From Aplidium turbinatum (taxonomy: Eukaryota; Chordata; Ascidiacea; Aplousobranchia; Polyclinidae): a stretch of DNA of 64,000 nucleotides. Location: positions 21,335,996 through 21,399,995 of the forward strand of contig OU964926.1 in the NCBI GenBank assembly GCA_918807975.1, in the 5' to 3' direction. A program made the position numbers and the translations under genes. Positions 45,074-56,355 of this stretch are shown here, one piece after another. Position 1 is the stretch's first letter; each line of letters starts with the position of its first letter. The notes below the pieces were generated by a model, which worked only from the letters and a program-made list of their open reading frames with translations, had not been told where the DNA came from and did not search any database.

Positions 45074-47884
45074 TTAGCAAGCTCCTATGGGTTCTGGATT
45101 TTCGTAATTTTCATCGTCCGAAACTTCTATTGCTTCCGGGTCTGCAACATCGAGTCCTTCAAGTAAAGATTCTGAGCTGGTCCGACGAACCTTGAAATTA
45201 TCTTGATCAACTCGATTCCTATACAAAGATGCGATGGATAAAATACTACAATGTAATATTTGTTAAAATGTTATTGAGGGTTAGCCCCCAGACCCCCTAT
45301 CCACCCTTTTGCTAATTTAGACCTTTCTTTTAACATTGTTAATTTGCTCTCAGAATTATTGTTTGGGTAAAAGTTTTAAAATTAACTATATATCATCATT
45401 AAACAAGAACTATTGTTACTCAATAACAATTCATTAGCCTATAACAAAGTGTGGTAGCCTACTTTCACAAAAAGATGTTTAACATTGGCAAGTTGATTTG
45501 GAATTCCCGACATCTGGGCAACAATTGAAAGTAAAGAGTAAAACTTCACAAGTAACGAAGTTAGAACGAGAAATAGACCACCTCAAAAGAAACATGTGAA
45601 ACAAAATTTCGGCTAAGAAAAAGTAGCAAAAATAGGCCTATAGCCTGCATGCGAGGAAAAACTACGCTAAGGCATCACTGTATTAGAAATTGCATAGGCT
45701 ATATAGGCTTCACTGTAAGATACAGCCTAAAAGCGGACCAAAACTAAGCTGGCGGATAATTCTGAGCACTCGGCCTATCGAGATATAATGCTGCTAAAGG
45801 TGAAACTAAAATTATGCCTTTGAAGTATCAAAAGCTAATAGATCACCAATCAGCTGTATTAAAATAGATAGTTAAAATACCAATCCATATGTGACATAAC
45901 GGTGCTTGTTACTCACGTATAAAGTAAACTCATTTTTTGCATTCAGTTAGATTTTTATTTTAACAAATGATCATCGTCATCATCTCCATGAGAAACAGCT
46001 CAACTGTTGTCATAACGATGTGAACACAAGGTAAAGAAATTATGTTATGGCAGATGTCTAACTTGACACAACGCTCGTCACAGACGACTCGCCTTTATGC
46101 CCGGTGCGTTTGTCCTCGCTAAAGTTGATTCAATTGTATTTACAAGAAATCGATTTTGATCTTTGAAATCATCTTCAATCACGCTCATTCAAATAAAATC
46201 ACTTTTTTCATACAAATATATTTGAATAAGCTTGGTCGAACTAAAAAAATCCTAGAAACCAAATCGATTTCTTTCTAACATGATTAAACCGTAGTATTGA
46301 CTGTAAAGAGGAATTAGCTAATTTGTAACCATTACACCTTTTCAACGAGTGATTAATCGTAGCCTGTTTGTGATAAAAATAACAACATATTGTTACGCAC
46401 ATGCCCTCTGCTGACAATGATTTTTTAGTCTGTGGAGGACCTTCAGGAGCCATGAGAAGAGGACTTGGTGCTATGGTAGCAGGAGAGTTTCTTCGAGACC
46501 TCACTTTAAACTGAAGGTTCCTACATGTGTAAAATAGCTTACCTGTGACTTCTTTTAGTTTAAGAGGCTTACTGTATGAGGCTAGTGCCCAATCATTACA
46601 AATTTGACTCATGTGATATGGTTTGTATGACAAACAACGAGATACCTTTCTCAACATTGTAAAAATGCTCTTTACTGGAGGTATGCAAAACTTGATGGCC
46701 AATTAGGCCTAAAGCAGTTAGTTGTTAGGACAAGTAGTTAGTTTTTGACTGTTTCAGGCTGACAAAAATGCTTAAATCAATTAGTCAACCAAGGTCACTT
46801 TGAAACACTGCATGATCTCAGAAGTGTGGCAAAATTTACAAAAGCATGTAGTTTATGATGATATATAACCTATGATGACGGGATTACTTTGCTGGTACCT
46901 ACGGGTCGAGAGCATGTTGCGGTGGGCCTTTCTTTCCTTTACTTTTAGAAATCAACTTTATGCTTTTTAAATCTTCAATGATGTTTACGCATGCAGCACT
47001 GTTATGTAGCTTTCTGGAATTGTCTTCTTTCTTGACAAGTTGTGCCTGTAGAAAACAGAACCAACAAAAAAACTTCGTTTTATATACGAAAAAGCGATTT
47101 TGAATGCATGGTCTACCAAGCTTGTGAAACTAGCTTGAGTTCTCTTCTTCACGTTCAGGCATAGGCTATGGCCTACACGTGGTAGTTGATGGCTAGGCTA
47201 GGCCTATAGGCTATGCTGCACAATGTAGCTAACTTTTAACGAAAAGAAATGTAAAAAGCCAATCTCGGATTTTAACCATAAGTAGAATGTAACTGATAAG
47301 AGCATTTTGACGGATAAGTGGCTTGGTTGAACCATTAGTAGCCTACCCGCAACCAGACCTTCTGATGATCCGTTAGGTGAAACAATTTGTAAAGGCTTCA
47401 GATAGTAATAACTATATTTGATTCAAATGCTTGTAGATATGCAATTTAAACGTGAAGATATTACAGAATACGCTTTCTTTTTTTGACAAGTTTTTTTTTG
47501 CCATTTTTTAAACGCTTAATTTATACAAAATGCCTATTCGCCTAAACAGGTGTCAGAAGCAAAAGCTGTAGATTAATTAGGGATGGTAAGCTATCCCCTC
47601 CAACCTCCTTCTGGACTGCAAATGCATATTCTAATGAGAAACATTGAGCTAATTTGTAACTTGCGTGCCTTAAATCCCACTCAATACTGCACTGAGCTAG
47701 AATTATGAAACAGAAACGTATAAAAAACAAAACAAAAAATAGTATTTGTCGCTACCGGCAATGATTGTCTTCTTCTTTGAATGGAAGGATCAGTTAATTT
47801 CGGGGGTTCAAATCCTGAATAACTGGCTCTTCTTTGTCTTTCTACTTTCTTTTCATTTTGTTGCAAAGTTCGAAACCTATCCAT
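45074..47884 (-). CDS. Four-exon gene for a 178-aa basic, Ser-rich protein of unknown family
   Basis: Minus-strand join 47756-47884, 46903-47045, 46401-46520, 45074-45218; phases agree at every junction and the total is 179 codons with stop. Donors are GTAGCG, GTAGGT and GTGCGT; acceptors are CTACAG, ATGTAG and TATAG. The protein starts MDRFRTLQQNEKKVERQ. It carries repeated basic-x-Ser motifs typical of PKA/CaMK-type targets: RRASYS, RRRQSLP, RSRRNSPAT and VRRTSSES. A middle segment reads VNIIEDLKSIKLISKSKGKK. The C-terminus is acidic (DPEAIEVSDDENYENPEP). No membrane span or signal peptide is seen, so it is probably intracellular. Exon 3 could alternatively splice to an open segment near 46122-46064. 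Family not recognised; the gene model is well supported by phases and a nearby polyA signal. Confidence 0.78.
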
Positions 47885-48506
47885 CGTGTAAATGCGTCCA
47901 CGGTTGACGATTTGCCGCCAACTTTAAACTAAAACAAATTGCAAAATAGAACGTTGACTTTACAAAACTTTTCATTAAAATCTTCCTTTGACTTCACCAA
48001 TGATTCAAAATAATTTGTAGTTTGATAAAAATAATCAAAAAAAGTGGGGAATACCTCACTAAATTGGCGAAGTTAAATTTCTTATAAAGATTTTGCATTA
48101 TATAATCTTATTCAAATAAATTATATTTGAATAAAAGAATATGCTACAGACTACTCCGAATTCGACGAAGCCACGCTTGGATGACGTAAGCTCTATAACG
48201 AATAAATTCAGCAATTTAGTGAGGTATTCTATACTTTTTTCAAAAACAAACTGTTTTTTTAAAGCTGAGGTGATTTAGCAAATTTATTTTACTTTTTTTT
48301 TTAAAACATTTTGTTTCAAGCGGTTTTATTTGAACGAAGTTTGCGGTCATAAAAAAGAATTAACTCGGTTGAAGAAATTTATAAATTTATACAAGCTTGC
48401 TTTCAACTACCTCCAATTTTAAGTTTGTAACGCTTGTAAGCAATTGACAATTCATTAAGTCGAAAGAGCTCTGTTTTCTTTGTTCACATTGTCCCTCGGC
48501 ACTGAC
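47885..48506. other. Promoter-side flank or intron
   Basis: AT-rich DNA between the MDRFRT exon and the 48507-48624 exon. The sequence just upstream of 47884 on the minus strand has an in-frame stop, so 47884 is the likely start. Confidence 0.4.
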
Positions 48507-48624
48507 CTTGTGGAACAGTTGGCCACTTCCTTGCTTCCGTTTCCTTAATGGCAAATACCTTGATTGAACTCATTGCTGCAACATAGTTATGTGAAAGATT
48601 TTGTAAACTGACTTTTTCATTCAT
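48507..48624 (-). CDS. Candidate first exon, minus strand
   Basis: An ATG at 48624 opens 39 codons plus one base and ends at a GTCAGT donor. The translation begins MNEKVSLQNLSHNYVAAM and ends with TEARKWPTVPQ. A TATA-like word (48661-48669) and a perfect CRE (TGACGTCA, 48638-48645) lie just upstream. It does not join in phase to the MDRFRT exon. It may be a separate gene or an alternative start spliced to a later exon using another donor (AAG before GTATTT, phase 0). Confidence 0.35.
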
Positions 48625-48637
48625 TGCTGTCATATTA

Positions 48638-48645
48638 TGACGTCA
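48638..48645. promoter_or_regulatory. CRE palindrome TGACGTCA
   Basis: Full CREB/ATF consensus within a longer palindrome, ATTATGACGTCATAAT, 14 bp upstream of the ATG at 48624. Confidence 0.5.
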
Positions 48646-48739
48646 TAATACTTTTGCATTATTTTTATAAGAAAACCTTGTGGAGAATTGATCTCAATTT
48701 TCGGACAACTGGATACAGAAATAGTTTTAAGGATACAGG

Positions 48740-49546
48740 CAAGGGCGTTGACAGGGGGTCTAGGTGGTACTTTTGGACCCGGGCCCGGAATATTTAAGGG
48801 GCCCGGATTTAAAAAATTCCCCGTGACTTCAAACAGTATCATGATCTTGATATAATCAGATCTAAAGGAATTGCCATCAAAGGTTAAAACACCCACTTCA
48901 GCCGTCAGATGGTAAAATACCGAGCCCTCTTCTGGGTACCGGGCCCACTTCAGCTTTCTGGTGGTAAAATAGCCACTTCTGCCACCAAACAGTAAAATAA
49001 GAATTTAGTCTAATATACTGATTTCCCTAACCACGAATATTACCCAAAACACGAATTTCAAAATAAACAGGCTAATATTAAATCAAACTCAAAAACGGAA
49101 ATGGCACAGGTAAGAAGATTAATATCCCTATTTCTGCACTAAAAATTAGACCAAAACCGCTTTTCCGATTGCAGCAATCAGCAAATGTTTGACCTAGGCC
49201 CAAACACCCTTCAGAAATCAAATTGAAAACTTTCTGACTGTCTGCAGTGTTGTAAACTCTCTTCTGGTGAGCCTAGAATGACCAGTGAAACATCAATGGA
49301 ATCGGGAAGTAATACTCTAGCGCCATGTGACAAATAAAATTTCAAAAAATCAACCGCTAGATAGAGATAGTAAGTATTGCGGTTCAAGAAATTTTAAGAT
49401 TGCGCAAGACTTGTTAAATGACCATGCTTAAACGACATCAATAAAAGTTTATATTTGTACACAATCTTTATATTCATAACTTTGTCGATAAAGGGGGCCC
49501 AAAAATAAATTGGTACCGGGCTCGAAAAATCCTCTGAACGGCCCTG
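48740..49546. mobile_element. Non-autonomous hAT element (family 2), long form
   Basis: The 807-bp element has ends CAAGGGCGTTGACAGG and CCTCTGAACGGCCCTG. Flanks GATACAGG and GATACACG match at 7 of 8 bases. Ends resemble those of 10327-10529. Confidence 0.88.
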
Positions 49547-49554
49547 GATACACG

Positions 49555-50517
49555 AACAATATAAGAAGTTCGATGATGATAATACTTTGTTAAATTTTTG
49601 AAAAATTAAATACCTAATTTAAATTAATTACCTAATTACCTAAAAATTAAAAATTAATTACCTAATTTGCAAGCAAACCGTTTTTTAAGCGCTTGCGCAG
49701 AAATAAACAACACTGACGGTGTTTACGTGATGCGTTCAGGTGATATATTTACGTTTAGGTGATACGTTCAGGTAAACAAACTGCTTGATGGGATATCAAA
49801 GAATTGCTGTAGGTTTGCTTGAAACGAAATAATACAATGGACAGGTAGCTGTTTATTGCCTGCATAGTAGGCTATTACAATGCTCACACAGAACCTCTTT
49901 ATCGTCATATGCCACCAAGTGGACTGCCTGAAAGGTTTAACTCGAACTTCAAGAAAGAATAATTCAGAAAAAATAAACTGATTTTGAATTTTTTTTTTAC
50001 ACTTTACGGATTTCCGTGGTTTTTGTTGGAATAAGAATTAAAGTTGTACAAAATATATAAAACAGCCATGAAAGATCAGTTGTAAGTCTACTCAGACTGA
50101 ATCAAAAGTGAAAAAGCCGTTACATTTAAGCTAAACACAGATTTATCATAAATACTATTCAATCACTTACGGTCAAAGCGGCTGTCTATTGAAAATTTAT
50201 GTGACTGAAACAGAATTTTCATGTATATCAAATATTTTGCTAAACATAGCCTAGACTTACAAAGCACTAAAAACGAAGTCAAAGAAACCGTCTTCAATTC
50301 ATTATTTTTAATAGCATTGTTAAATTATTGAATTTATCTCTTGATGTTATTTATTTTAGGTTACTCATCAAGTGTGTACATTTTTGTTTCAGAATATAAA
50401 GATCTCGGTTGATAAAATATTGCTTCAGTTACGAAACGTCTCGCATAATTTGCACATTGCGAAGATTGCTGAGTTTTGATAAGAGAGATAGGCCTTGGTG
50501 TAACTTTGCAGTTTGAT
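49555..50517. other. Mostly unassigned
   Basis: AATTAATTACCTAATT-type simple sequence lies at 49610-49670. One candidate terminal exon at 49892-49962 is listed separately. Confidence 0.35.
49892..49962 (+). CDS. Candidate terminal exon, unknown
   Basis: After an acceptor (CTCACACAG), an open frame reads PLYRHMPPSGLPERFNSNF and ends KKE before a stop. AATAAA follows 10 bp later (49972-49977). An ATG-donor pair just upstream (near 49836) does not match in phase. Composition is protein-like but support is thin. Confidence 0.22.
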
Positions 50518-50790
50518 TGATTAATTAAATCTTTATCCTCTTCGGACTGACAAAGCCGGTCAAGGTTTTTCCTGGCAGTTTCGCATACTTGTAGAGGCTT
50601 TCAACTGACGCTGACACGGGTCAGTGGTCAGTGGTCCCCGAGATTGTCAGAGTAAAGTTTCCAATTGGTGAAAGCGTTGTTGTATGTGAATTATTCCATT
50701 CACCATGTGCCGCTGAATGGAGAGGAGTCCTGGAAATGCGTTGCTTATGCGCATAGCTCGAGAGTCAAACCAGCGCCGCTTGGTTTTACA
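50518..50790 (-). mobile_element. tRNA-derived SINE (family B), head truncated
   Basis: Shares AATCTTTATCCTC, GGCAGTTTCGCATACTTGTA and GTGCCGCTGAATGGAGAG with the copies at 58797 and 59175. The tRNA-like head ends at AGCGCCGC. Confidence 0.75.
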
Positions 50791-51299
50791 GTTTTTGTTT
50801 GTAAAGGCAGACGCTTAAAGAAACTGAGCTATCGGGAAGGATTTATTTTCAGCTCTAAAACTTTAATTTAAAAGCTCTTCATTGCCCGTCTTAGCTACTG
50901 ATCATGCGGCCATGACCAGGAAATCTGTGAAGTTGAAATGAGCTGAGCGTTTCTGAAGTAGGAAATTGTCTTTTGAAGCGTGCGGGGTTGAAATGGATAT
51001 TTTTGTTCGATTTTAAAGCTAGCGTTTTTTTACACACAGATTGAGCATTTAAACAGTGTTTTCTACAAAGATAAATATTTTACGGTAAATTAAAAATGCA
51101 ATGACTTAAAGCCCGCGGAAAAAAGTTTTAGGGTTTGAAGCAAGCTGATAACAACAGTAGATAAAAACAATTATTATTTCAAGTGAAGTTCAATTTGTCT
51201 GTGTAATGTGGAAGGTTGTCTACTTATGCAATCTGTCAAAAATGTTTTACCATTTTTAAAGAACATAATACGCTGTTGTTCTACAGCAGTTATTTACAG
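50791..51299. other. Upstream flank of the GnRH-like gene
   Basis: Probably promoter, noncoding first exon and intron of the downstream gene. The acceptor TTATTTACAG ends at 51299, so an upstream untranslated exon is implied but was not found. Confidence 0.35.
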
Positions 51300-51324
51300 A
51301 TAAAAGAAGAACAATTTATTTGTC

Positions 51325-54292
51325 ATGAAATCCCTCCTCTTGATAAGTATGATCTTTATAGGGATGGGCCTAGTGTCTTCGGATGCCACGCACTGGATGA
51401 ACTGGTGGAAACCGGGAAAACTTCGACAACCGTAAGCAACTGACTTGAATATTTTAAAGCGGTTATAGCTACAGAATTAAATAACTTTAACCTGAAACTC
51501 AAATAACGTTCGCGTTTTGTCGCTTCTAACTTTTTCTCGACCTTTTCTATGTTGACGTGTATTGTTTTTGATATGATGGTCAGAAATAAAAACAACTGAA
51601 CTGAACTTCTTTGATGCTATGATTATAGTATAGTAGATTACACTTAGTGTCTATCTGCAAACACTGCGATTTTTGGCCATTGTAGTTTTTTTTAAAGTTG
51701 GCTAGACAACGGATGGTAGTTAATGCGCAGCTACAATTTTATGGTAAACCTTCTGCAGTACGTATGGATGCTTGAAAGTTTTGGTATGGCCCGGTCTAAA
51801 TTTAAACCACGTCTATCAGAACAAGCAAAAATACACAAATCTATCAATAAGCTTTTTGATTAAATTAGATTTCAACTGAGCTAGGAAAATTCCAAACCAA
51901 AAAACCAGACCAGACCCGTCATTGAAAGCAGAATTACGCAGTGACTAAATGTCCTTACGAATAACGTAATAACAACGCATTTCTACAAGCTGCTAAACAA
52001 GTCAAATTAAAAGTAAGCTCTTCTATGGGATTTTTAGAGATTCAAATTTTGACGGAGATGAACAGGATATATATCAAACCAAACATGAAGAATTTAATCC
52101 GTCAAAGCTGGAAGCCTTTGCTCAAAGCAGAAATTGGTCTTCTGTTCATGTGAAAGCATTTCGGCGTTTAGTGGAAAAAATCAAAGTAAGGCCTTGGATT
52201 GAGACACAATATAATCTAATTTTGTATAGGCCTAAATTTGTCCAGATTTTGGTTGGAGCAGTTTTGCAGAGAAACATTTTCACGTACTGAAACCCATGAT
52301 ACGGCTCCGAAAACATATGATTTCATGGTGTTTGTCACAATGTAAGGATAACTTAGAGCTGTGGTTCTCAACCTTTTTCAGCACGAGGGCCAAATTCAAA
52401 ATCTAAACTTGGTTCAGGGCGCAACAAAAGAAATTCACTTTGATGTAAAACTTGATGCTGGATTTGACTTTTAATAAGTCTCCCAAAACGAGGGATATTA
52501 TTGAAAGATGCAGTAGCCTCCTAAAAAGCTGGTTAAAATGATGGTTCGTCAATCGGTTGAGTCTAAATGCAACCATAAGTGCCTTATGGATGTAAGTTAT
52601 GTTAAACAAAGGTATTTTTCAGGGCATTGCCTATCACGTTGAGATACTTTTCCTCTGGGACTCGACTCAAAAAATGTAATAGATGATCACATTTGAATGC
52701 TTATGTCAGCTTTACACCCGACTACAAATCTAGCAGCTTCAGTTGAAAGTCTTTGCAAAGCTTTTGATCGCCGTGTTTCAGCTGAAACTCGTCGGCTGCA
52801 TATCCGACTGGTAAGAGCCCTGGAACGGCAATCGAAAAGGCGCCGGTTTGACACCGCTCATGAGCATGCGGCTGACAAACACAGCTAATTGCTCTGTATC
52901 CGCAGTGTGGACAAATGTTAAGGCATATTTTTTGCTTGCAGGAAAGTTTTGTGATAACCATGTATTCTCGCCATTTTGGGCAGTTCTTCTAGCACAAGTA
53001 ATAGTTTTGATGGGGGCCGCAGGAAGAATGGTTGCGGGCCGCGGTTGAAAATCGCTGACCTAAAGCATGCACATGCCATAAAAGTCAATGTGCCGAGTTA
53101 AATTCCCAAATTCTTTGATATGCTATAGTCCAAAAAAGTTTGGAAACCACTGGTCTTGGATAAACTGATATCAACAAATGAGGTTACTTTAAGTTAGCCA
53201 CTGATATAATTAATAAGATCATAGAGAACTACAGAGGGGGCCATGATAAGATCAACAAGACATTTTAGCATTATGAAAAAAAAAACTATTATTTGCAACA
53301 CTGGCGATGTTGCTGAAAGTAAAATAAATAAAGTCTCAAATCGAAAATAAGGACATTTCTCAGAAATAAGGACGACATGGTAATCCTGGTTATAGGTATA
53401 GAGGTTAATGTGTTATGGAAAACCACTTATCGGTTTCACATGCAATTATAAATGTTTAGAGGTAATGTTGAATAATCTCTGTTTGTTTTTTGTGATTTTG
53501 TGTTTACGTTATCTTATCTTGGTTTCTTTTTTAATGTGCGTTTCAAAGCGCGAGAAAGTTGTATGTTTTTGTTCCATTTCTTTAATATTTTAAATGACCA
53601 AGTCTTTATGGGTATGATCACATTGAGTGCCAAGATGGGTTTGACATGACCCTATAACTAACCGGTATTTTTTAAACAACGCCAAGATGACAACTGTTTG
53701 TACACGTAACAGACTAAAATCAATTCTTTTTTTCAGATGAGACTTAAACGGCAAAAGAAATATCCTTCACAGAAGGCTGCTTCAGGTATAGTTCTTCATT
53801 AATTTTGTAGCGGCAAGCTAAGCTTTTTATAAAGACTGATACATTTTCAAAGACTGAAGGAAGTAAGGTTCCTAGCTAAACATACTCAAGTCGTTGCCAG
53901 CGTGATTGAATGCAATGCAAATACAGTATGAAGCAAATATGAAGCACAATTGATTGTTTTTGCTTCAAAGCTATGGTTTTAACCAACGTTATAAATAATA
54001 AACCGACTGCAATATTAATACTTATATGCTTTATCAAAAGATAGAGCTTCGGTAGAGAGTTTGTTTTGTTGAACCATAGACATACGAAGCCGAGCAACGT
54101 GATCAAGTTGTTAACATATGTAAGTTTATCACATTTACAGAAACACAAAACTACGCAACAAATTAAATCTCGAACGTTTTCAACATCACAAGATGTCCTT
54201 ATCAAAAGACATAACAATAAACTGCAATTAATTTAATTATTGCTGTATGACTAATTTACACTTTCTTTACAGATGACTTGCTGCAGGCTTGA
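51325..54292 (+). CDS. GnRH-like neuropeptide precursor (4 coding exons)
   Basis: Join 51325-51431, 52038-52185, 53737-53785, 54273-54292, giving 107 residues with all phases matching. Donors are GTAAGC, GTAAGG and GTATAG; acceptors end TTTTTAG, TTTCAG and TTACAG. Residues 1-20 form a signal peptide (MKSLLLISMIFIGMGLVSS). Residues 22-31 are THWMNWWKPG, followed by Lys-32. Gly before a basic residue is the amidation signal. GnRH decapeptides follow pGlu-His-Trp-Ser-x4-Pro-Gly-amide. As I recall, Ciona GnRH-X begins QHWSNWWIPG, which matches at 7 of 10. The layout of signal, decapeptide, Gly-Lys and a longer associated peptide, with 25 nt of leader in the first coding exon, is that of GnRH genes. 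Oddities: Thr in place of Gln-1, Met in place of Ser-4, and Lys-Leu-Arg in place of Lys-Arg. The rest is helical and basic (AFRRLVEKIKMRLKRQKK). ATTAAA lies at 54440-54445. Confidence 0.72.
51502..51605 (+). repeat. 3'-end-like dispersed repeat in intron 1 of the GnRH-like gene
   Basis: Starts ACGTTCGCGTTTTGTCGCTT and ends AATAAAAACAACTGAACTGA. Related to 8679-8790 (minus) and 56930-57043 (plus). Confidence 0.65.
52359..53057. mobile_element. Non-autonomous hAT element in intron 2 of the GnRH-like gene
   Basis: Ends are CTGTGGTTCTCAACC and GGTTGAAAATCGCTG. Flanks ACTTAGAG and ACCTAAAG match at 6 of 8 bases, so it is older. A SINE head is inserted inside (52793-52885). Confidence 0.75.
52793..52885 (+). 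mobile_element. SINE family A head fragment nested in hAT element
   Basis: GGCTGCATATCCGACTGGTA and GCCGGTTTGACACCGCTCAT match the tRNA-like head of 43162-43385. Confidence 0.7.
53066..53736. other. Intron 2 of the GnRH-like gene, nothing assigned
   Basis: AT-rich. The 61-codon frame at 53408-53593 is unremarkable. Confidence 0.4.
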
Positions 54293-54699
54293 AGAAAAGT
54301 TATTGTGATGGAAATATCAGAGAATTGCGGCTATTTTTACGGCGTTAGATTATTGTAAAAAAACATAATAGATTTTTGTCTTGTGTTAATATGTGATTGC
54401 GAGCATTTTATTTCTCAAGACAGACCACTAAACACATCAATTAAATTAGAAAGTAAACTCTACTGTTCGAAACCATGTCACAATGTGGAATAACTCATAC
54501 TGGTGATAGCTTACAGCAAAGACAATTGCAACTGGTTTCGAATTGTTTCAAACACCCCCAAGTTTTGTCCGTTACCGCGTCTCTCTAAAGTGAAGGTTTT
54601 AGCTTTCAGTTTCACAATTTAACACAAATTTTGATAGCAATTGCTTTTTGAATAGATTTTTTTATGATCCTTTTGAGATGATTTCGAAAGGACGTGAGT
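54293..54699 (+). other. 3' flank of the GnRH-like gene
   Basis: ATTAAA at 54440-54445 is the best polyA candidate. No other feature. Confidence 0.4.
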
Positions 54700-54866
54700 T
54701 CGACATACCAAATTTAGGGGAGCAGATGACTCGAAGACAAACATGTCCCTCCGATGCTTCCTGTTGTCTGTTGTATCGCATCTGTGATCGCAGTGTACTG
54801 TATGTCGTCTGTTGCGTCGCAGTGCATGTATGTTGTTGTCGCAATGGACGCAAAATAAAACATGAC
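54700..54866 (+). repeat. Dispersed repeat ending CAAAATAAAA (family R)
   Basis: GAGCAGATGACTCGAAGAC, GATGCTTCCTGT and a final CGCAAAATAAAA are shared with 63742-63870. Part of it (GCTGCTTCCTGTCTGTTGTT) also occurs on the minus strand at 55418-55452. Unknown class; the polyA-like end suggests a retroposon. Confidence 0.55.
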
Positions 54867-54891
54867 TGGTATTATTATTTTAGCTTGCAGT

Positions 54892-55150
54892 CAGGGCCGG
54901 ATTTAGCTGATGGGGGGCCCGGGGCAGTTTTAGATCGGGGGGCCCCCGTGCAAAAATTTTTTTCAAGCCTACGGCGCGAAAAACCATCTCTACGTCTACA
55001 GTAGCATCAGTCCAGTACTGCACAGCATTTTGCAAAAACTTTAAAGGCCAAAAGAAAAAAAAATCACATTTTTTTCCACATAGGGGGGCCCTTCAAAAGT
55101 CGGGGGCCCGGGGCAACTGCCCCCTCTGCCCCCCCCTAAATCCGGGCCTG
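54892..55150. mobile_element. Non-autonomous hAT element (family 1), copy 2
   Basis: Ends CAGGGCCGGATTTAG and CTAAATCCGGGCCTG. Perfect 8-bp duplications CTTGCAGT lie at 54884-54891 and 55151-55158. Homologous to 7702-7937. Confidence 0.95.
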
Positions 55151-55225
55151 CTTGCAGTAGATCTTTATGTTTAGCTTGAGCGACACCTGGTGAATGCAAT
55201 AATACTTTAAATTTCACTGTGATGA

Positions 55226-55288
55226 TGGTTAATCTTGGAGACCGGGTCTATTTCGATGGTTCAAAGCCTGTACAAGTATGCGAAGCTG
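55226..55288 (+). mobile_element. SINE family B internal fragment
   Basis: Short piece with GATGGTTCAAAGCCTGTACA, matching the middle of the SINE at 41011-41296. Confidence 0.5.
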
Positions 55289-55382
55289 TATAAGAGAGAG
55301 AGAGAGTGAGAAAGAGAGAGAGAGCGATAGAGAGAAACAGAGAGAGAAAGAGTGAGAGTGAGAGAGAAAGAGAGAAAGAGAA
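55289..55382. repeat. GA-rich simple repeat
   Basis: Imperfect (GAGA)n tract with occasional T and C. Confidence 0.9.
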
Positions 55383-56355
55383 GCTTTTTACTTTGTCTAT
55401 TCACAAATATATAGGCCTACAACAACAGACAGGAAGCAGCGAAAGACTACGGTATATTAATCATCGATCAGCTGCATCCCGATAAATAATATAAATTAAG
55501 CTTCTAAAACAATGAAGGTCCGGGAATAAAGATTCCCACTGTGGACAAGGTAGGCCTAATTTTTCTCCAAATTTCAGACTGTTGCTGCGCTTGGTTTTCA
55601 AAACAACGAGAGCACAAAAAGTTGAATAAAAGATATGTATGCTAACGCAGTTAAACGTCAAAACGTCTCAGTCTAAATAAGAGATCATTACTAGGTTAAT
55701 TTCAACTTAATATAAGTTAGCTATGACTCCCTCTCATCGTCTTTTACCAAAAGCAGTTATAGGTTTGCAATGAAATATGCTTTTATTGGACATTTATGCT
55801 TGAGTTATTATAAAAATTATCTCAATATGTAAAACCTCGAGCGTAGAACTAGGCCTACTATAAGCGCGTTTACGGCGAGCCTTGAAAGTTATCTAAAGTC
55901 CATTCCAAGCTAACTTGCCCTTGCCTTAAAATGTTTTAAAAATATAATGGCCTCCATCCTCTACAAAACAGAGCAAAACAAAACAGTTTTGTACATGTTT
56001 GCGCCAGCAGCAAAAAATAAATTGAATTGAAAATATGTTAGTCTCACATTGCTGGTCAACATATTCTTTACAACGTAATGCTTCTGTAAAAAAAATTGAA
56101 TTTGTTTCGAAAAATAAAAACGTTCAGTAGACAAACAAAAGATAAGTACGAAACACAAAATAATACAATTTTTTAAACGGAAGCTCTAGAAGACTCTTTA
56201 AATACCCGCTCTTTCAGCTGCGTTAGCCTATTCTTTTCTGTAGTCGGCAAATAAACGGTTATGAGTTGAGTTGTAAAAAGAAACAGTACATGAAGTAACT
56301 CTCTTCGCTTCCTTGACGTCTACAAGCTATCTACTAACTCAGCGAAGTGAACAGC
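55383..56355. other. No gene; upstream flank of micropeptide candidate
   Basis: A TTTAAATA word at 56197-56204 could serve as a TATA-like element. AAAAAATAAATTGAATTGAA near 56014 resembles a retroposon tail. Confidence 0.35.

Noticed and set aside
46217-46228. TATTTGAATAAG, like the end of the Ciona spliced leader
   Set aside because: It is not followed by a GT donor or an Sm site and recurs in AT-rich sequence (also 43393). Chance match; no spliced-leader gene claimed.
51216-51443. 75-codon frame over the first GnRH-like exon
   Set aside because: It uses a different frame across the same exon; the signal-peptide frame has consistent phases with the later exons, this one does not.
55289-55382. 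Repeated short units considered as a CRISPR or array
   Set aside because: It is a GA simple repeat without spacers.
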